DNA of 41,539 bases, from assembly GCA_021780625.1 (NCBI GenBank), contig JAJXYI010000490.1:1-41539 (forward strand). Reading direction: 5' to 3'. Shown here one piece after another: positions 8,222 to 16,548 of the stretch. This stretch comes from a bacterium (GTDB lineage Bacteria > Verrucomicrobiota > Verrucomicrobiae > Opitutales > Opitutaceae). The position numbers were made by a program, and so were the translations under genes. The notes under the pieces are model-generated. The model saw only the letters and a list, made by a program, of their open reading frames with translations, had not been told where the DNA came from and did no database searches. The first letter of the stretch is position 1. Each line of letters begins with the position of its first letter.

Positions 8222-9105
8222 CGGGAGATCAGCCAGCGGTCTGCGAGCAGGGCGAGGAGCAGAATGGGGAGGTAGCTGAGGGAGGCGAAGAACAGGCGCC
8301 TGGCTGAGACCTCGCGGCGGTCGGGCATCACGAATGCCACGGCGCGCCAGATGAACCAGGCACCGGCGGCGCAGGCGACGACGAGATAGGCCTTGGACGC
8401 GAAGCCGAGAAACGCGGGGAGTAGGCTGACGACGACGAGGGCGACGGTGTTGACGAGGGACCAGGCGGCGACCCAGCGGCCGGACTCATCGCGCACGGAG
8501 AGCATGGGAAAATGCACGGTCGCGTAATCGCGTCGGTAGAGCCAGGCGATGGCCATGAAGTGGGGGATCTGCCAGAACAGCAGCACGCCGAAGAGGATCC
8601 AGCCCAGCGTGGACACGTGGCCCTCGGCAGCGGTCCAGCCGATGAGCGGGGGCAGCGCGCCGGCGACGGCGCCGATTTCGGTGGACCAGCGCGACCAGCG
8701 TTTGGCGGGCGTGTAGAGAGCGAGGTAGCAGACCATCGTCAGCAGGGCCACGAAAGCGGAGGCGCCGTTGACGAAAGTATAGAGGAGGGCCAGGCCGGAG
8801 AGGCAGAGTGTCCAACCGATGACGAAGGCCGTGCCGGGGGCGACGCGGCCGGAGGGGATGGGGCGGTCGGCGGTGCGGTGCATGAGGGCATCGGTGTCGG
8901 CCTCCATGTATTGATTGAGGGCGGCGACGCCCCCTGCGCACAGGCCGGTGCCGATGGCGACGAAGACGAAATGCCAGCCGAGCTGCCCGGTGCGGGCGGC
9001 GAGGTAGCTGATCAGGGCAGTAAGAACAGACAGCGAACTCAGGCGGGGTTTGGTGAGTTCGACGTAATCGGCGACTGCGGCACGGGGCAGAGTGGTTGAG
9101 ATCAT
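8218..9105 (-). CDS. ctaB: Protoheme IX farnesyltransferase (heme O synthase)
   Basis: This 295-residue UbiA-family prenyltransferase attaches a farnesyl group to heme b to make heme O, the precursor of heme A. It has multiple membrane helices. The first catalytic loop has N64, D70 and D72 followed by MHRTADRPIPSG; the second has YRRDYATVHFPML. I chose the ATG at 9105, which overlaps the ctaA stop as ATGA; the 16 extra upstream residues read into ctaA. Its product feeds CtaA, encoded just upstream. Confidence 0.95.
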   Translation of the reverse strand: MISTTLPRAAVADYVELTKPRLSSLSVLTALISYLAARTGQLGWHFVFVAIGTGLCAGGVAALNQYMEADTDALMHRTADRPIPSGRVAPGTAFVIGWTLCLSGLALLYTFVNGASAFVALLTMVCYLALYTPAKRWSRWSTEIGAVAGALPPLIGWTAAEGHVSTLGWILFGVLLFWQIPHFMAIAWLYRRDYATVHFPMLSVRDESGRWVAAWSLVNTVALVVVSLLPAFLGFASKAYLVVACAAGAWFIWRAVAFVMPDRREVSARRLFFASLSYLPILLLALLADRWLISR

Positions 9106-10088
9106 GCCTGGGGGACGGGGTTCGACTCGATGCGGTCGCGATGGGCGAACCACGTGAGGGTAAAGGTGGTGACGAGCAGCAGGGCGCCGCAGACGACGTG
9201 GCCGGTCGTGATGAGGGGGTCGCGTTGCGTCCAGATAATATTCGCGCCGAGGAGAATCTGGATGGCGAGCAGGCAGACCATGACGACTGCGCCGACCTGC
9301 ATGACCAGCGACGAACCGCGATCCCTGTGAATCTTCCAGGCGAAGCTCACGAGCGCGACGGTGAGGATGAGGGCCATGACCCGGTGGGTGAAATTGAGGG
9401 TGACGCGGAAATTCCAGGTTTCAGGCAACCAGCCTCCGTGGATGTTGGAGTAGGGGAAGACGGGAATGGCGAGACCGGCCATGTTGTCGCGCATGAGGAC
9501 GGCGACGGTGAGCTGCACGAGCAACAGGGAGCAGCAGATGATGCCGAAGCGGGCGAGAGAGCGGGCGACGGGAATGTGGCCCTCGATCCAGGGTCGGGAG
9601 CAGGCGGCGGCGATGGCGAGAAGGACACATGCGTAGAGCTGGGCGACGATGCCGTGGGGAATTCGGATCATCTGGCCGAGGGTCATCGTGAAATCCGTCA
9701 CCTTCAATCCGTTGAGCAAGACGCGCATGCCACCCAACAGGCCCTGGACGAGGACGAGGACGAGGGCGAACCAGCCGAGCTTGCGCAGCCAGGAACGGGA
9801 CTCGGATTTCCACAGCCAGAAGGCGAGGACGATGGTGATGAGACCCATGGTCATGGCGCTGAGGCGGTGGGAGTGCTCGGCGAACATGGCCACGTTGTGG
9901 AGCCAGCCGTGGGGGTCGATCGACCCGTCGGAGAGCGGCCAGTCGGGGAAAACCATTCCGGCGCCGATGCTGGTGGTGAACGCTCCGAGCGTGACGAGCA
10001 CGAAGACCCAGATCCCGCCGGCGGCTGAGAACCAGGCGAGAGCGGGTTTATAAGTGGAGGTGCGGCGTGACGCGGCGTGATCGTTCAT
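9102..10088 (-). CDS. ctaA: Heme A synthase (COX15/CtaA)
   Basis: The 328-residue membrane protein oxidises heme O to heme A. About eight helices are arranged as two related halves, with the four expected heme-ligand histidines: His72 (EHSHR), His145 (IPHGIV), His235 (FTHR) and His297 (TGHVV). The ATG at 10088 is the natural start; the frame continues upstream but into the divergent SCO gene. It heads the operon ctaA-ctaB-DUF420. The 82-base gap to the plus-strand SCO gene must hold both promoters. Confidence 0.93.
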   Translation of the reverse strand: MNDHAASRRTSTYKPALAWFSAAGGIWVFVLVTLGAFTTSIGAGMVFPDWPLSDGSIDPHGWLHNVAMFAEHSHRLSAMTMGLITIVLAFWLWKSESRSWLRKLGWFALVLVLVQGLLGGMRVLLNGLKVTDFTMTLGQMIRIPHGIVAQLYACVLLAIAAACSRPWIEGHIPVARSLARFGIICCSLLLVQLTVAVLMRDNMAGLAIPVFPYSNIHGGWLPETWNFRVTLNFTHRVMALILTVALVSFAWKIHRDRGSSLVMQVGAVVMVCLLAIQILLGANIIWTQRDPLITTGHVVCGALLLVTTFTLTWFAHRDRIESNPVPQA

Positions 10089-10170
10089 CGACAGGGTGCG
10101 CCACAGGGAATGCGGCCTCGTTGGTTGTGCAACCGCTTTGACATTTTTTTGTCCGCGATTCCCTTGACCC
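10089..10170. promoter_or_regulatory. Divergent promoter region of ctaA and the SCO gene
   Basis: This 82-base gap lies between two divergent genes. It contains TTGACA at 10138-10143, matching a -35 element for the plus strand, but no acceptable -10 box at the usual spacing, so the promoter assignment is tentative. Confidence 0.3.
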
Positions 10171-11112
10171 ATGACCCTACGTTTCCACTCCTCCGCGGGC
10201 CGTCGCATGGCGATCGGTGCGCGGACTCTGCTTGCCGTCGTCGGACTTTCGTTTGCCCTTGGTGCGGCGTTGGTGGTTTCAGGCTGTTCGGGCTCGAAGA
10301 AGGAGGAGGCGGCGGCGCCGAAGGTGAAACGGTACCCGGTGCATGGCGTGATCGTCTCGGTGAACACCGCACAGCATTCCATCATGATGGAGAATGCGAC
10401 GATCCCGGGCTACATGCCGGCGATGACGATGGAGTACCTCATGGCGCCGGGCGACCTGGCCAATGCGAAGGCGGGCCAGCACATCCGGGCGATGTTGGTG
10501 CCCTCGGACACGGGAGCGCCGCGGCTCGAGGACGTCTGGCCTGACGATCGGGTGGACAAGGACATCCTCAAGCAAGGCGAGAGCCGCCTGCGGGAGAACA
10601 CGTTTGACCGCGGCAAGGAGGCGTACCGGGAAGTCGGGGAGAAGATGCCGACCTTTGCGCTGTGCAACCAGGACGGCAAGGTGGTGACGGCGGACTATTT
10701 CCGGGGGAAGATGGTGATGCTCGACTTCATTTACACGCGTTGCCCGGTGGCGAACATGTGTCCGCTGGAGACCGCCAAGATGGTGCAGGCGCAGAAGCTG
10801 GCCAAAAAGAAGGGCGTGAAGAACGTCGAGTTCGTGTCGATCACGCTGGATCCGGAAAACGACACCCCGGGGGTGCTCAAGGAGTATGCGAAGGACCGAA
10901 ACATCGACACGAGCAACTTCTCCTTCCTGACGGGCCCGCAGCAGGCGGTGCGCGACCTGCTGACGCAGTTCGGGGTCATCGAGCAATTCAGGGGCGACAT
11001 CATCCGCCACACTCTGGCGACCCTGTTGATCAGCAAGGACGGCACGATTGCGTTTCGGGCGGACGGGAGCGAATGGTCGCCGGAAGACTTCGTTGAGAGG
11101 ATGAAATCGTGA
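10171..11112 (+). CDS. Lipoprotein fusing a CusF-like copper-binding domain to SCO1/SenC
   Basis: The 313-residue exported protein probably delivers copper to the CuA site of subunit II. It has a lipoprotein signal with Cys39 in VSGC. A CusF-like domain (about residues 55-125) carries the Met-rich motif GYMPAMTMEY. A thioredoxin-fold SCO domain (about 155-313) has Cys191 and Cys197 in TRCPVANMCP, and His280 in IRHTL. The cysteines are separated by five residues, against three in classical SCO1, a variant I recall in some SCO-family proteins. The gene overlaps its downstream neighbour (GTGA). An internal ATG at 10207 is an alternative start that keeps the signal peptide. Confidence 0.9.
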   Translation: MTLRFHSSAGRRMAIGARTLLAVVGLSFALGAALVVSGCSGSKKEEAAAPKVKRYPVHGVIVSVNTAQHSIMMENATIPGYMPAMTMEYLMAPGDLANAKAGQHIRAMLVPSDTGAPRLEDVWPDDRVDKDILKQGESRLRENTFDRGKEAYREVGEKMPTFALCNQDGKVVTADYFRGKMVMLDFIYTRCPVANMCPLETAKMVQAQKLAKKKGVKNVEFVSITLDPENDTPGVLKEYAKDRNIDTSNFSFLTGPQQAVRDLLTQFGVIEQFRGDIIRHTLATLLISKDGTIAFRADGSEWSPEDFVERMKS

Positions 11113-12050
11113 GCGGAGGGCGGGCGTCGGGCCGGAGACGTGGCCCGGGGGCGCGATGGCTGCGCGTGGGACTCATCACGGCCTGCGCGGCGGCGGCCTA
11201 CGTTGGTATCCGACATCTTCCTACAGGGACCAACCTGAGCAAGCTGGATCCGCGCAAGAAGGACACCAACCCCATCGAATTCTGCGATCCGCTTCGTCCG
11301 CTCTTCATGCCGGCGGAGACGATCCCGTCGGCGGTGACGATGACGGTGGCGCCTGTGCGCCCGGAGGCGGGGCGGGCGGTGGAGCTGCATTTCACGCTGC
11401 GCACGCTGACGGGCGACCCGGTGGGGCCGCAGGACCTGCTGCCCTCGCATACGAAGCTGATCCACCTGATGGTGGTGGATCCGACGCTGACCGATTACGA
11501 ACACGTGCATCCGGTCCCGTCGGGCGGGCGGGGAAGCTGGAAGGTGGAGATCCGACCGCGGTTTGGCGGCGTGTATCGACTTTTCGCGGACTTCACGCCG
11601 GTGGTGACGCAGCGTCCGCTGTACGCGGTGGCGGACGTCGTGGTGGCGGGGCGGGCGGCGAAGCCGGAGGTGGGGACGGTGGACCTGACGAAGGGGCCGG
11701 TGGTGGCGGTGGGGCCCTATCGGTTCGAACTCATCGCGAAACACGAGGTGAAAACCGGGACCACGCCTGGGGATCTGGCGCTCACGGTGACGCGGGCGGA
11801 CGGCGGGCTGGTGCCGATGCAGCCGCTCATGGATGCGTTCGCGCATCTCGTGGCGTTCGACGCGAAGCGCACGGGATTTGCGCACATGCATCCGCTGGAG
11901 ACGGACATCACGCACCTGCCGCATCCGCATCATCCCACGCTCAACTTCAAAATGGCCCTGCCCAACAGGGGCCGGTACGTGGTCTGGGCGGAGGTCAGGC
12001 TGGCGGGGCGCGACACCTTCGCGCCGTTTTGGTTCGAGGTAAAGAGGTAG
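11109..12050 (+). CDS. Membrane-anchored His-rich protein with duplicated H-x12-H-x-H-P motif, probable metal binding
   Basis: I do not recognise a named function for this 313-residue protein. A single N-terminal helix (about residues 17-35) should anchor it, with the rest outside the cytoplasm. Two segments are related: His119 to His132-x-His134-Pro (HLMVVD...YEHVHP) and His246 to His259-x-His261-Pro (HLVAFD...FAHMHP), each within a beta-rich domain. A third cluster, HLPHPHH, follows at 269-275. The GTG start overlaps the SCO stop, so the two are co-translated. Histidine pattern and position suggest a copper chaperone or store for oxidase assembly; this is inference. Confidence 0.7.
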   Translation: MSGGRASGRRRGPGARWLRVGLITACAAAAYVGIRHLPTGTNLSKLDPRKKDTNPIEFCDPLRPLFMPAETIPSAVTMTVAPVRPEAGRAVELHFTLRTLTGDPVGPQDLLPSHTKLIHLMVVDPTLTDYEHVHPVPSGGRGSWKVEIRPRFGGVYRLFADFTPVVTQRPLYAVADVVVAGRAAKPEVGTVDLTKGPVVAVGPYRFELIAKHEVKTGTTPGDLALTVTRADGGLVPMQPLMDAFAHLVAFDAKRTGFAHMHPLETDITHLPHPHHPTLNFKMALPNRGRYVVWAEVRLAGRDTFAPFWFEVKR

Positions 12051-12334
12051 GGCGGCGGGCGCCTGTGTGCCGAAGGCATGACGATCCTGACGGCGCACGC
12101 ACTGGCAGGTCTGCGGACTGTCGGGCGCGTGTTGCATCCCCGGCGACTCCGGATTCGAGTCGGGCATCGGTCACCACCGAAACAGGCGTAGCGCGGAGGA
12201 CCGGATGGCTCGTCTTGGGATCAAAGGTTGGGGGATGCCGAGCGCGCCTTGCGGCGTATTAAAAGTCCGCTGACGGTTGATTTAGCGTGCAACCATATCA
12301 GGCAATTGGATACCTACAAAAATCCACAAGTCAT

Positions 12335-12352
12335 TTATGATAAATATCATAA
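12335..12352. promoter_or_regulatory. AT-rich palindrome, possible operator
   Basis: TTATGAT and ATCATAA form a perfect 7-bp inverted repeat around a 4-base AAAT centre. It lies in the AT-rich island with no clear target gene. Confidence 0.3.
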
Positions 12353-12655
12353 GGTGGCTATAGGTCTGGGTCTTCACGTGAGACGGAGCGCAGGCTTAGA
12401 ATTGATGCATATCTGGTATGACCTGCCTGCGATGCCTAGCGGCACACTTCTAGCTAGTTGGTCTGCCTTCCCCAGCATAACCGGCGCAGCGTCGGCCATG
12501 CCGTGCGAACCACTGTATTTTGGTCCTTCTTCGATGCATCGCGCCCAAGACCGGGTGGCCGCTGCAGGCGTCCCGCCGGGAGGCGGGCGGCACGGTGCCG
12601 GCGGAGGATCGCAGCTTTAAGCCATTACGTAACGGTTCATGGCTTATTATTAGGG

Positions 12656-12689
12656 AAACCCCGCGCTCTTTAGGGGGGCGCGGGGTTTT
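12656..12689. terminator. Intrinsic terminator, possibly bidirectional
   Basis: AAACCCCGCGC (12656-12666) pairs perfectly with GCGCGGGGTTT (12678-12688). On the plus strand a T-run closes it, marking the end of a transcript crossing the AT-rich region. On the minus strand it lies about 60 bases past the DUF2293 stop and may serve that gene too. Confidence 0.75.
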
Positions 12690-12751
12690 GCATTTCGGTG
12701 CGCATTTCGGAATCCGTGCAACGGGCCGGTCGCGCTTGTGGGGCGGCGCGG

Positions 12752-13456
12752 TCAGGCCGGAGCGCGGTCCTGTTCGGCGGCGCGCCTGAGCGCGACCTGA
12801 AGGGGGCAGCGCAGGAGATCGACGTCGCGGTCGGTCCGATACGTTTCCAGCAGCTCGCGGGAGCGCTGGGCGAGCATGCGGCGCACCTCGCGGCGGCGGC
12901 CGCGGATGCGGGCGATGCTCATGGAATCGTAGCCGGTCGTCTGATGCCGCATCCAGGCGATGGTGGCCGCCTCGGCGCGTTCCTCGACGGGAATGCGTTC
13001 GGTGCGCGCGACGGTGCCGCTGCCGACGGGCACGGCGTGGGTGGCGATCAGCGTGGCGAGCGCCTCGGCGTGCGTCCGGTGCCTGGGGTGAAACGCGAGA
13101 AAGTCGAGCACGGCGTCGCGGAATTCACCGGCATACTCGGCCTGCTCGGCGGCCCGGCGGCGGCGGCCGGCGTCGAGACGCTTTTGGTAGGACGGGGCGG
13201 CGCGCTCCGTCTCGAGCTCCGCGCGCAGGGCGGCGATCCGGTCGGCCGGCGCCCAGATGCCCCGCGAAAAACGTTTCCGGCCGACGAGTTCGATCACGGT
13301 CCAGGACGGCCCGTCGGCCTTGATGCGGCGGCTCAGCGCGGCGTCGCCGGGCGGCAGCAGGGCCCAGGAGGCGGGCGCGACAAGAATGCGGCCGTCGGGA
13401 GACAACACATGGCGTGGTTTGGCGAAGGGACGGACTTCGAGCGAGGTGTTGGACAC
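12752..13456 (-). CDS. DUF2293 domain-containing protein
   Basis: The 234-residue soluble protein matches the DUF2293 family. Conserved stretches are WALLPPGDAALSRR near the N-terminus, GTVARTERIPVEERAEAATI, WMRHQTTGYDSM and RIRGRRREVRRMLAQRSRELL at the C-terminus. It is rich in Arg and Glu and lacks a signal peptide or membrane helix. Function is unknown; the basic C-terminal helix might bind nucleic acid, but I cannot show it. I chose the GTG at 13456; the frame also allows a TTG at 13492, adding 12 residues of no family resemblance. It stands alone, divergent from the chemotaxis receptor. Confidence 0.82.
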   Translation of the reverse strand: MSNTSLEVRPFAKPRHVLSPDGRILVAPASWALLPPGDAALSRRIKADGPSWTVIELVGRKRFSRGIWAPADRIAALRAELETERAAPSYQKRLDAGRRRRAAEQAEYAGEFRDAVLDFLAFHPRHRTHAEALATLIATHAVPVGSGTVARTERIPVEERAEAATIAWMRHQTTGYDSMSIARIRGRRREVRRMLAQRSRELLETYRTDRDVDLLRCPLQVALRRAAEQDRAPA

Positions 13457-13568
13457 GGGGTTCAGAGAGGTGTATCCGGGGACTGGGTTCAAGACCCGAG
13501 GCGTCGCGAGATCCCATCGAAAATCCGCGCCGCGGGCGCCGGTTTAGGGCCGGAATTGTTGGGGTTTG

Positions 13569-13584
13569 GTGACAAATTGGTCAC
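13569..13584. promoter_or_regulatory. Near-perfect 16-bp palindrome upstream of the chemoreceptor
   Basis: GTGACAAATTGGTCAC is a dyad with 7 of 8 matching positions per half. It lies 53 bases before the receptor ATG, in the divergent gap with the DUF2293 gene. The GTGA and TCAC half-sites recall CRP/FNR-type operators, but they are eight bases apart rather than six. Confidence 0.4.
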
Positions 13585-13637
13585 GGAACGGAGCAAGGAT
13601 TGATTGGGGGAGCGGCGGGGCGATAGATGGGCTTCCT

Positions 13638-15476
13638 ATGAAGATTCGATGGCGCGCAGACCTCACTGTGGGAAAGAAGATAGCCGGCGGATTCGGAATC
13701 GTCGTATGCATTCTCCTGATGCTCACGGCGACCTCTTACCTGGCTCTGCGTCGGGCGGGTGGAAACCTGAACTCGTACTCGGGGAGCGTCGGTGAGGCGC
13801 GGCTCGGCGCGGCAGTGGGGGCGGCCGTGACCGAATTTCGCCTTCATGCGGACGCCTATCTCGCCCACCACGATCCGGCGACGGTGGCGGCCTACGTCAA
13901 ATCGCGGACGATCGCGCTGAAATTGCTCGATGCGGCGGCCGCGCAAATTCGCGATCCGGGCCGCGCTGCGAGCCTTGTCGAGGCGAAGCGTCTGCTGGCC
14001 GACTATGACCAGGGTTTTATGAAGACCGTCCAACTGCGCAACCAGGCGGCGGAAATCAAGGCCGGCATCATCGATGTGAAGGGCAACCGGCTCGAGCACG
14101 ACATCGACACCTACCAGTACTATTTCGGCGGATCCTCGGAGGGCGCGGCCTGCGTTAACGCCTTTTTCCGTACCAATGCCAGCGTCGAGATGTTCGTGGC
14201 GACGGGTGACCGTGACAGCGTGCAGAGCGCGCGGGGCTACCTGATCGTGATGAAGAACACGCTCAAGGGCATGGTCGGGGCCGTGAATGCGAAGATCAAA
14301 GCGGGGCGCACGCGGCAGCTCGAATCGACCAGGGACGTCCTCGAGGACGGGGTCACCATGGCCGAAGATTACCAGCAGGCGTTCGCCCAGCTCGTGGAGC
14401 TTGAACAGCAGTCGACCGTCATCGAGGCCCGGCTCAGGGTGCTGGCTCCGCAAATCGCGGACCGCCTGCTGAAGGTGGCGGACTCGCTCGCCGAACAGCA
14501 GGATCGGTTGGAGTCGCGAGTGAAGGCCGACGAGTTGCGAAGCGAGGGGGTGATGGTGGGACTGGCGTTGCTCGGTCTTGTCGCCGGACTTGGCTGCGCG
14601 ATCCTGATCACACGGGGAATCACGCAGCCGATCGTGCGGATTGCCAAGGAGCTCTCGGACGATGCCGCGCACACGGCGGCTGCCGCCCGCGAGGTGGCGA
14701 ACGCCAGCCGCACGCTTGCGTCGGGCGCCTCGTCGCAGGCGGCCTCGCTGGAAGAGTCGAGCGCGGCCCTCGAGGAGATCTCCGGCATGACGCATCGCAA
14801 TGCGCAGAATGCGGGCAACGCCGCAACCCAGGCCAACGAAGCGCGCTCCTCGGCCGATGTCGAAGCGCAGAATATGGTCGAGATGCAGCAGGCGATGCAG
14901 GCCATCCAGGCGTCCAGCACCAAGATCTCAAAAATCATCAAGACGATCGATGAGATCGCCTTCCAGACCAACATCCTCGCCCTGAATGCCGCCGTGGAAG
15001 CGGCCCGAGCCGGGGAGTCGGGTGCCGGGTTCGCGGTCGTCGCAGACGAGGTCCGCAACCTCGCCCGGCGTTCGTCCGAGGCTGCCCGCGAAAGTGCCGC
15101 GATCATCGAAGAGGCGGTCGCCAAGAGCATCCAGGGCGTGCGCATCAGCGAGAAAGTCGGCGCTGGTCTCGCGGAGATCACCTCGAAGGTTCGCAAGGTC
15201 GACGGACTTGTGGCGGAAATCGCAACCGCTTCACGGGAGCAAAACGAGGGCATCGGCCAGGTGACGCGCGCCTTTACGGACATGGATCGCGTGACCCAGG
15301 CGAATTCCGCGACCGCGGAGGAAACGTCGAGCGCGGCCTCGGAGCTGAATCATCAGACGGGCCGCCTGAATACGGCCATCGCGGAACTCGCGGCGATGGC
15401 GGGAGGGCGGAAGAAGGCCGTCCGGCATAAAGATGCGCCGCTGGTTGGTGCGCTGGTGCCCGAGATGGGAGCCTAG
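13638..15476 (+). CDS. Methyl-accepting chemotaxis protein
   Basis: This 612-residue transmembrane chemoreceptor would bind a signal outside and control a CheA kinase inside. It has a first helix at about 15-38, an extracytoplasmic helical region of about 265 residues, a second helix at about 304-325, a short HAMP-like linker and a cytoplasmic signalling coiled coil. The hairpin tip is highly conserved ([20 protein letters not shown], then [14 protein letters not shown], about 438-480). It lacks the C-terminal NWETF-like CheR tether. I chose the ATG at 13638; a TTG at 13566 in frame would add 24 residues of no likely meaning. No che or flagellar gene lies nearby, and the ligand is unknown. 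Confidence 0.93.
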   Translation: MKIRWRADLTVGKKIAGGFGIVVCILLMLTATSYLALRRAGGNLNSYSGSVGEARLGAAVGAAVTEFRLHADAYLAHHDPATVAAYVKSRTIALKLLDAAAAQIRDPGRAASLVEAKRLLADYDQGFMKTVQLRNQAAEIKAGIIDVKGNRLEHDIDTYQYYFGGSSEGAACVNAFFRTNASVEMFVATGDRDSVQSARGYLIVMKNTLKGMVGAVNAKIKAGRTRQLESTRDVLEDGVTMAEDYQQAFAQLVELEQQSTVIEARLRVLAPQIADRLLKVADSLAEQQDRLESRVKADELRSEGVMVGLALLGLVAGLGCAILITRGITQPIVRIAKELSDDAAHTAAAAREVANASRTLASGASSQAASLEESSAALEEISGMTHRNAQNAGNAATQANEARSSADVEAQNMVEMQQAMQAIQASSTKISKIIKTIDEIAFQTNILALNAAVEAARAGESGAGFAVVADEVRNLARRSSEAARESAAIIEEAVAKSIQGVRISEKVGAGLAEITSKVRKVDGLVAEIATASREQNEGIGQVTRAFTDMDRVTQANSATAEETSSAASELNHQTGRLNTAIAELAAMAGGRKKAVRHKDAPLVGALVPEMGA

Positions 15477-15818
15477 TCCCCGCGGGGCGACTGGGTCGCC
15501 GCGAGAACTGGAGGCTTATCCTTTGAAACCCGGATGGAAGGGGAGCCGGGTCTCCCCTTCCAAAACGAAATCAAAAGTCCCTGCCTCGATGTCTGGATTT
15601 GGAGGTTGCTTGGAACAGAAGGCTGCGACGGGAACGAAGAAGCAGCCGTTTACCGAAGAATGCAAAACGTGGATACGTCCTCCTTCTGGCGATTCGTTTT
15701 TGGCTCGGCGACCCACGGTTATCGCTCGGGCCTCAATGCTCCGTTCCGTTCGTGGCCTACCTCGATTCAATCGCCGAATATCAGGGATACGTGATTTCGC
15801 GGGATACGCCTGCGGACC
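15477..15818. other. Intergenic region between convergent genes
   Basis: About 340 bases without a supported gene. Short frames of up to 86 codons on both strands match nothing I know. The region contains a strong hairpin at 15536-15561 and a smaller one (GGCGAC/GTCGCC, about 15486-15500). Confidence 0.5.
15536..15561. terminator. Strong hairpin between convergent genes, possible terminator
   Basis: GGAAGGGGAG (15536-15545) pairs perfectly with CTCCCCTTCC (15552-15561) around a 6-base loop. It has no good T-run on either strand, so it is an imperfect intrinsic terminator, but its position 60 bases past the receptor stop fits transcript ending. Confidence 0.45.
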
Positions 15819-16472
15819 TTATTCGATCTTGAAACCGAGCGCCTCGAGTTCGAACAGATGGAAGGGGGCGCTATCCAGCAGATCCTTGAGTGCCTCGAGC
15901 GCCTCCTCCTTCGTAGAGGCGTTGAGCACGGCGGTGTCGTTGAGCGAATCCTTCACGACGATGCGCCAGGGCTCGGGAAAGCGGGTGTCGTGGACCTCCA
16001 TCAGCATCCCGTGGAGGTAATTGCCCGGGAGGCCGGGGTGGGGACCTCCGCCGGGAACGAGGAACAGAGTGGCGAGTGGATCGTGGGCGGTGGCGGAGCC
16101 CGCCTTGGGGCGATGATGGATTTCACGCCCGGCGACCTCGGCGCGAAAGGCCTCGGCGTGTGTGCGAGTCTCCGTCGGCAGCGACTGGAGATAACGCTCG
16201 AAGATGCTCGTGTTCGACTCGAGCGCATCGTCCGTGATTTTTCCGGCGACAAGCAGGTCGAGGTTGGACGCATGGAAGACCGGACGCAGGGCGAGCGAGC
16301 GGGCGGTCACGTGGCAGTCCTTGTGATCGGCATTGGCATAGACCTGATGGGTGGCGCGCAGGTGTCCGAGCGCCTCGTCGTAGGTGGGTGTGCGAGGCAC
16401 GGAGCCGAGGGGACTGTGCTCGATCATGTCGAGGACCGTCTGCTCAAAATCCGCTTCGGAAGATGGAGGCAT
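15819..16472 (-). CDS. Conserved-looking protein of unknown function
   Basis: I do not recognise this 217-residue protein. It starts at an ATG, has no signal peptide or membrane helix and looks like a folded cytosolic protein of mixed composition. Notable segments are a His/Asp-containing run YANADHKDCHVTARSLA (about 46-62), the Pro/Gly-rich LVPGGGPHPGLPGNYLHG (about 138-155), and an acidic C-terminal helix. Codon use matches its neighbours, which supports coding. It stands between the chemoreceptor (convergent) and the SGNH hydrolase gene (same strand, 76 bases away), so it could share that gene's transcript. Confidence 0.65.
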   Translation of the reverse strand: MPPSSEADFEQTVLDMIEHSPLGSVPRTPTYDEALGHLRATHQVYANADHKDCHVTARSLALRPVFHASNLDLLVAGKITDDALESNTSIFERYLQSLPTETRTHAEAFRAEVAGREIHHRPKAGSATAHDPLATLFLVPGGGPHPGLPGNYLHGMLMEVHDTRFPEPWRIVVKDSLNDTAVLNASTKEEALEALKDLLDSAPFHLFELEALGFKIE

Positions 16473-16548
16473 AGGGGGCTATTCTAGCCGGGTGGGGATC
16501 GGGGGCGAGCGCGGATCTCGTCCTTCTGCGCGGCGGGCCGGGCCGAGG

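Larger units (their letters stand above)
12051..12751. other. Long intergenic region with an AT-rich island and stable hairpins
   Basis: These 701 bases hold no gene I can support. The part from about 12255 to 12420 is clearly poorer in GC than anything around it. A frame of 130 codons (12228-12620, TTG start) crosses it but resembles no known family and ends in a Gly-rich GC-rich tail. Inverted repeats include TTATGAT/ATCATAA (12335-12352), a CCCGCC/GGCGGG hairpin (about 12572-12587), TAAGCCAT/ATGGCTTA (about 12618-12646) and a terminator (12656-12689). It could be horizontally acquired DNA, an RNA gene or a decayed gene. Confidence 0.5.

Noticed and set aside
10731..12167. Minus-strand open frame of 478 codons across the SCO and His-rich genes
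   Set aside because: It is antisense to two coupled genes with clear signals and motifs, and is a low-complexity Arg/His product of codon bias.
12228..12620. 130-codon frame with a TTG start in the AT-rich island
   Set aside because: It has no family resemblance, shifts abruptly from AT-rich to GC-rich codons and ends in a Gly-rich tail. I keep the region as a finding but do not call a gene.
12180..12700. tmRNA, RNase P RNA or SRP RNA in the AT-rich region
   Set aside because: I looked for their conserved segments and found none.
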